NCBI GenBank assembly: GCA_964444795.1
Contig: CAYUIQ010000286.1
Coordinates: 1-10,502 of the forward strand
Direction of reading: 5' to 3'
Length of the DNA stretch: 10,502 nt
DNA from: JABMRP01 sp964444795
Lineage (GTDB): Bacteria; Planctomycetota; Planctomycetia; Pirellulales; Thermoguttaceae
The stretch's first letter is position 1. Each line of letters opens with the position of its first letter. Below, piece by piece: positions 7,243 through 10,502 of this stretch. The notes beneath the pieces are model-generated. The model was not told where the DNA came from. It saw only the letters and a list, made by a program, of their open reading frames with translations, and searched no databases. The translations under genes were made by a program, and so were the position numbers.

Positions 7243-8145
7243 ATGACGTCGTTGCTTGTGCGTATGCTGGTCCTTCTGTCGACCCTGCCGCTCTTGGTGG
7301 GCTGCCCGGCGCTTTTCGTCGGCTGGCCGCCACGGCTTTCCTCCCAGGGCGTATCGCCGCTGGCCCCACCACGAATGTCGCCGGACAGCGTGGTGTTGGA
7401 TATCTTCTTCGTGCGTATGCCGCTGAATGATCCTCGGGTGGATGACCGGCTGTGGATGGAGATCGACGAACAGCATTTCCCGGCCGAGCTTCGCAAATCG
7501 CTTCAACAGAACGGCTTTCGCGTCGGCGTGACCGGGGGCCAGCTTCCGCAGAGTTTGTGTCACCTGTTGAAACTGACCGATCAACCGGTTTCCCGGGACC
7601 TCGATGCCGAGCAACTGGCCGTCGAGCCAACCGTGGTCCGCCGCCATCTGCAGCTTCGGGCGAACCGCCCCGGGGAGATCATCACCTCGGATATCTACGA
7701 CGAGTTACCCGTGCTGGTCTCCGAATCGGGACAACTCAGCGGCCGACCCTACCGGCAAGCCCAAGCCATCTTGACGGCCGAATCCCAACTGGAACCGGAC
7801 GGCCGGGTCCGGTTGACGCTCGTGCCCCAGTTGCGGCATGGCCAGCAACGCCAGCGCTGGGTGCGAAGCCAGGGCATCGTGCGGCTGGACGCCCAACGAG
7901 CCAAACGAACGTTCGATAATCTGGTCACCTCGGCACGTCTGGCCCCCGGCCAAATGCTGGTCATGGCCAGCCTGCCTAATCGGCCGGGTAGTCTGGGGCA
8001 CCATTTCCTGACCACCGAGACGTCCGGACGGCTCGAACAGAAACTGCTGGTGATTCGCCTCTCGCAGACGCAACACGACGGCGCGTTCGCCCCCGGGAGC
8101 GTACTGCCGCTGGACGAGTTGCTCGGCGATGCGACGGACGAGTAG
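7243..8145 (+). CDS. predicted lipoprotein of unknown function
   Basis: I do not recognise a family for this 300-residue protein. It has a short hydrophobic signal ending in the lipobox LVGC (C21), so it is probably lipid-anchored outside the cytoplasmic membrane, and the rest is soluble. Residues about 50-155 are mixed alpha/beta and include LWMEIDEQHFPAELRKSL. Residues about 190-292 are beta-rich: VRLTLVPQL, then LAPGQMLVMASL, a glycine-containing turn and EQKLLVIRL. That order loosely recalls the end of a secretin domain, but the similarity is weak. ATG 7243 is preferred because it starts right at the signal peptide. GTG codons at 7234 and 7237 are in-frame alternatives. The 127-bp gap before it (7116-7242) holds no convincing promoter or terminator, so co-transcription with the heme lipoprotein is possible. 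Codon and GC usage match the neighbours. Confidence 0.8.
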   Translation: MTSLLVRMLVLLSTLPLLVGCPALFVGWPPRLSSQGVSPLAPPRMSPDSVVLDIFFVRMPLNDPRVDDRLWMEIDEQHFPAELRKSLQQNGFRVGVTGGQLPQSLCHLLKLTDQPVSRDLDAEQLAVEPTVVRRHLQLRANRPGEIITSDIYDELPVLVSESGQLSGRPYRQAQAILTAESQLEPDGRVRLTLVPQLRHGQQRQRWVRSQGIVRLDAQRAKRTFDNLVTSARLAPGQMLVMASLPNRPGSLGHHFLTTETSGRLEQKLLVIRLSQTQHDGAFAPGSVLPLDELLGDATDE

Positions 8146-8157
8146 CTCTCCCCTTTC

Positions 8158-10401
8158 TCACTCGCCGGGGAAACTCACCGCCTCCCGTGGATCGGTACCG
8201 GCTTGTCGCTCCGCGCGGTCGGACCAGCCGTCGCCGTCGTCGTCCGGGTCGGCTCGGTCGCCGATGCCGTCACCGTCGGTATCCCGCCACTCGGCCCGGT
8301 CGCGGGGAAAGGCATCCCAGGGAATCGCGCCGGCGGTGGGTACTCCATCGCCGTCGGGATCGGGTTCTTCGTTGTCGGCCACGCCGTCACCGTTTCGGTC
8401 GTCGGCCACTCCGTCGCCATCGACGTCGGCGTCGTAGTGGTCGCCGATGCGGTCGGCGTCGGCATCGGCCCATTCCTCGCGTTCCAGGGGAAACGCATCC
8501 GCGGCGTCGGGTACGCCGTCATTATCGTTGTCGTCATCCTGATCGTTGGCTTGCCCGTCACCGTCGACGTCGGGTGGCCCCGCCGTGGTGATGAGCAGAG
8601 CCAAATCGACCGAAAACGTCGGCGCAACCAGCGTCTGGCGACCAGCCGGCGCGTCGATCCGTTCGTGAATCCGCGCAGTGCGAGGGTCGTACCAGTAGCC
8701 CTTCGCCGCGCGGGGCACGTCGACGGTCACTTCCAAGTCGCCGACGCGACCCCGATCGTGGTCCCAGCGGTGACCGCGACGGCCTTCCGTCCGGTTGCAC
8801 GTCGCGCATCCCGTCTGATGGAGATACACGGCCGTCCGCTGCGGAGAACGCAGCCCGTAGGCTCGTACCTCGTGTGCCGCTGGCCCGCTCAAAGGTACCT
8901 CGACCGGCTTCACGCCGGCATCGAGCCGGTAAGCGAAATCCTGCATGGCGCGGATGTACTGACGTTCCTCGGGTCCGATCCAGAGGTTCATGTAGTGGCC
9001 GTCCTTGGCGTAGGAAGTTTCCCAAAAAATGAAGTGGATTTCGTTGAACAGCGCGGTCCAGCATCGCACGCGCATTCGCCGAGCCGAGCCGGGGTCCCAC
9101 ACGCCGCCGATACCCTCGCCCGAGCGATCCTCGCGCCCGCGACTATTGCCCTGCTCGCCGTAGACGACCGGTTTGCCGAACCGCTTGGTCTGCCGGGCTC
9201 GGTCGGCCGACACGCGATCGGAAATCAACTCGTTTTCGTTGCCGTACCAGTGCGGGGCGTTGATGTCGATGCCCGGCAGTTCGGGCCGTTCCCAGCTTGT
9301 GGCCACGGGCTTGCCGTACGGATCGATCGACTTGAGGTAAGGGATGGTGATCGCGTACCACTGGTCGGAGGCCTTTTGTTCGTTGAGCAACTCCCAGAAA
9401 TCGACGTACGCCCCCCAGCGGTCGACCGAGTACTTGATGATCCGCTTCACCCGTTCCATGTCCTCTTCATTTTCCGGATGTTCGTTGAAGGCCTTGGTGA
9501 ACCCGAAGATGCCGTAGAAGACACGGATATCGTACTTGCGGGTCATTTGCAGCATTTCGTCGACCATGGCGGCCTCGGCCCAGTGGACCGCCGGTCCGTG
9601 CTCGCCTTCCAGCGAGAACACTTTGATCGAGAAGTTGTTGGGAGAAAACCGCCAGAGATTGAAACCGGCCCGGGCGTGCTTGCCGAAATGGACGTCGCCG
9701 TTGGTGGGATTCATCGAAGGACCCCGTGCAAACAGCGCACCGGGCGGAGTCTTGGGCCGCTGCTTGAGCCGGTCGAGGCGGAAAGGACCTTCCATGCTGA
9801 AGGAGTCCATGGCCGAACCGTTGCTGTTGTTGTCGAAGATGCCGTCTTGAAAGCCGATCGGGTAGTAGGGCGTGCCGTCCTCGAAGACGAAGCGAAACGG
9901 ATTCGCCGGGTTGACGCGGACCCAGCCGCGCGGTTTCGTGCGGCCGGAAACTACCTCGAACGTACCGCCGCCGCGGGCCGATCCGCCGGCTCGACTGCGA
10001 AACGTGTAAGCGAACTTCCACGTTCCCAATTCGCTCGGTGCATAGCGGGCTTTCCACAGATCGGCCGGATCGCAAGGCCAAGTGGCGAGCGAACGGGTGC
10101 CGCCGTGCCCATCGGGCGACCGCCGGATGACCGGCTTCTGCGGCCGGCTCGACCCGAAAAAGAACCCGCCGACGTTGATCTTCCGCCCCTCGGGCGAAGT
10201 CAGGCGGACGTCGATCGTCACGTCCCAGGTCGGATCGGCGTACGGGCCCGTGTGTTTGAAGGTGAGTTCGAATACCTGGTAGGGCATCAGACGGCCGGTG
10301 TTTTGCGTCACGTCGACCGAAAGTTCGGCGGTTAGAGTCCCGGCCGGAAAGAGAAACAACAAACACGCGCCCAGGATTGCGGGAATTCGCTTCGTCTTCA
10401 T
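8158..10401 (-). CDS. secreted DUF5060 glycoside hydrolase with thrombospondin type 3 tail
   Basis: This 747-residue protein has a signal peptide (1-25, cleavage near LTA). A DUF5060-like Ig domain (about 28-152) follows, with the typical WKARYAPSELGTWKFAYTF block. The region about 165-495 resembles a GH-A clan TIM barrel: AGFNLWRF (245-252), FWELLNEQ (335-342) with E341 as the probable acid/base, and VVYGEQGNS (412-420) with E416 as the probable nucleophile. Residues about 510-605 look like a PF12904 (putative collagen-binding) beta domain, with GYWYDPRTARIHE (568-580). Acidic repeats of the thrombospondin type 3 kind (611-735) follow and are expected to bind calcium. It is predicted to cut an external polysaccharide, but the substrate and exact GH family are not clear. 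The ATG at 10401 is supported by GGAGG 7 nt upstream. The gene converges on the lipoprotein gene with 12 bp between stops and no terminator hairpin. Confidence 0.88.
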   Translation of the reverse strand: MKTKRIPAILGACLLFLFPAGTLTAELSVDVTQNTGRLMPYQVFELTFKHTGPYADPTWDVTIDVRLTSPEGRKINVGGFFFGSSRPQKPVIRRSPDGHGGTRSLATWPCDPADLWKARYAPSELGTWKFAYTFRSRAGGSARGGGTFEVVSGRTKPRGWVRVNPANPFRFVFEDGTPYYPIGFQDGIFDNNSNGSAMDSFSMEGPFRLDRLKQRPKTPPGALFARGPSMNPTNGDVHFGKHARAGFNLWRFSPNNFSIKVFSLEGEHGPAVHWAEAAMVDEMLQMTRKYDIRVFYGIFGFTKAFNEHPENEEDMERVKRIIKYSVDRWGAYVDFWELLNEQKASDQWYAITIPYLKSIDPYGKPVATSWERPELPGIDINAPHWYGNENELISDRVSADRARQTKRFGKPVVYGEQGNSRGREDRSGEGIGGVWDPGSARRMRVRCWTALFNEIHFIFWETSYAKDGHYMNLWIGPEERQYIRAMQDFAYRLDAGVKPVEVPLSGPAAHEVRAYGLRSPQRTAVYLHQTGCATCNRTEGRRGHRWDHDRGRVGDLEVTVDVPRAAKGYWYDPRTARIHERIDAPAGRQTLVAPTFSVDLALLITTAGPPDVDGDGQANDQDDDNDNDGVPDAADAFPLEREEWADADADRIGDHYDADVDGDGVADDRNGDGVADNEEPDPDGDGVPTAGAIPWDAFPRDRAEWRDTDGDGIGDRADPDDDGDGWSDRAERQAGTDPREAVSFPGE
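8197..8571 (-). repeat. DNA encoding thrombospondin type 3 Asp/Gly repeats
   Basis: This stretch encodes residues 611-735 of the glycoside hydrolase. Units of the form DxDGDGxxD recur, for example DVDGDGQAND, DNDNDGVPDAAD, DVDGDGVADD, NGDGVADNEE, DPDGDGVPTA, DTDGDGIGDRAD and DDDGDGWSDRAE. Two longer near-repeats carry AFPLEREEWADADADRIGD (636-654) and AFPRDRAEWRDTDGDGIGD (697-715), which suggests an internal duplication of about 60 residues. Each unit resembles an EF-hand-like calcium loop. The reading frame is intact throughout. Confidence 0.85.
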
Positions 10402-10408
10402 CGCGTTT

Positions 10409-10413
10409 CCTCC
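10409..10413 (-). promoter_or_regulatory. strong Shine-Dalgarno site
   Basis: On the minus strand AAAAAGGAGGAAA places GGAGG 7 nt before the ATG at 10401. This is the best ribosome binding site in the window and fixes the start of the glycoside hydrolase. Confidence 0.8.
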
Positions 10414-10459
10414 TTTTTCCTGGAACGTGGCCCGACGGATCTTGCGATGCTCATTGTAG

Positions 10460-10479
10460 CCAAACTCGCCAGAGTTTGG
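10460..10479. repeat. perfect 8-bp inverted repeat upstream of the glycoside hydrolase
   Basis: CCAAACTC and GAGTTTGG form a perfect 8-bp stem around the 4-nt loop GCCA. On the minus strand a TACAAT hexamer (10453-10458) follows one base after the palindrome and could be a -10 box, but no good -35 box lies at the right distance (TCCCAA at 17 bp). The dyad could therefore be an operator at a weak promoter, a dispersed REP-like unit, or the end of an element continuing past the window. There is no T-tract, so a terminator is unlikely. Confidence 0.55.
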
Positions 10480-10502
10480 GACCGTTCGGAAGTAAACACT
10501 AT

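Noticed and set aside
8146..8157. Terminator between the convergent lipoprotein and hydrolase genes
   Set aside because: The 12-bp gap is pyrimidine-rich with no inverted repeat, so no hairpin terminator can form there.
8794..8808. CATC motif (residues 532-535) in the hydrolase as a heme or metal site
   Set aside because: The next residue is Asn rather than His, so it is not a CXXCH heme site, and no second pair of ligands is obvious nearby.
8203..10335. 710-codon open frame on the plus strand opposite the glycoside hydrolase
   Set aside because: It is open because of strong GC bias in the minus-strand codons. The translation is low-complexity Val/Gly/Arg-rich sequence with no domain, while the opposite strand has clear catalytic and calcium-repeat motifs and a strong ribosome binding site.

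Overview
The window reads as chromosomal DNA of a GC-rich planctomycete, most likely in or near the order Pirellulales. This is inferred from several signs together: high GC with strong third-position GC bias, mixed GTG/ATG starts with poor Shine-Dalgarno sites, a DUF1573 protein beside a lipoprotein that fuses a nucleotidase-like domain to c-type hemes, a secreted DUF5060 glycoside hydrolase with a thrombospondin type 3 tail, and short dispersed-looking palindromes. No rRNA, tRNA, CRISPR, transposase, phage or defence gene is visible.

Layout: an 87-bp inverted pair of REP-like arms (25-111) lies upstream of a plus-strand run of six genes. The first three look like one transcription unit: a DUF4416 protein (149-697), a WecA/MraY-type polyprenyl-phosphate sugar-1-phosphate transferase (694-1800, 4-bp overlap with the previous gene), and an O-antigen ligase/polymerase-family membrane protein with a TPR tail (1851-4085). 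A 30-bp palindrome (1805-1834) lies between the last two. Together the transferase and the ligase/polymerase could start a lipid-linked glycan and then polymerise or transfer it. The role of DUF4416 there is unknown.

A sigma70-like promoter (4082-4111) overlaps the stop codon of the ligase gene and probably drives the next pair: an exported DUF1573 protein (4139-5374) and a tetraheme lipoprotein with a degenerate 5'-nucleotidase-like domain (5400-7115). A predicted lipoprotein of unknown function follows (7243-8145). All three are predicted to act outside the cytoplasmic membrane.

On the minus strand, converging on that lipoprotein with only 12 bp between them, is a secreted multidomain glycoside hydrolase (10401-8158). 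It has a DUF5060 N-terminal domain, a TIM-barrel-like catalytic region, a collagen-binding-like beta domain and acidic calcium-binding thrombospondin type 3 repeats. It has the clearest Shine-Dalgarno site in the window and a perfect palindrome in its upstream region.

No non-coding stretch exceeds 300 bases. The largest gaps are 1-148, 7116-7242 and 10402-10502. I see no complete new system. The best leads are the heme/pseudo-nucleotidase lipoprotein, the REPIN-like element and the DUF4416-polysaccharide linkage.
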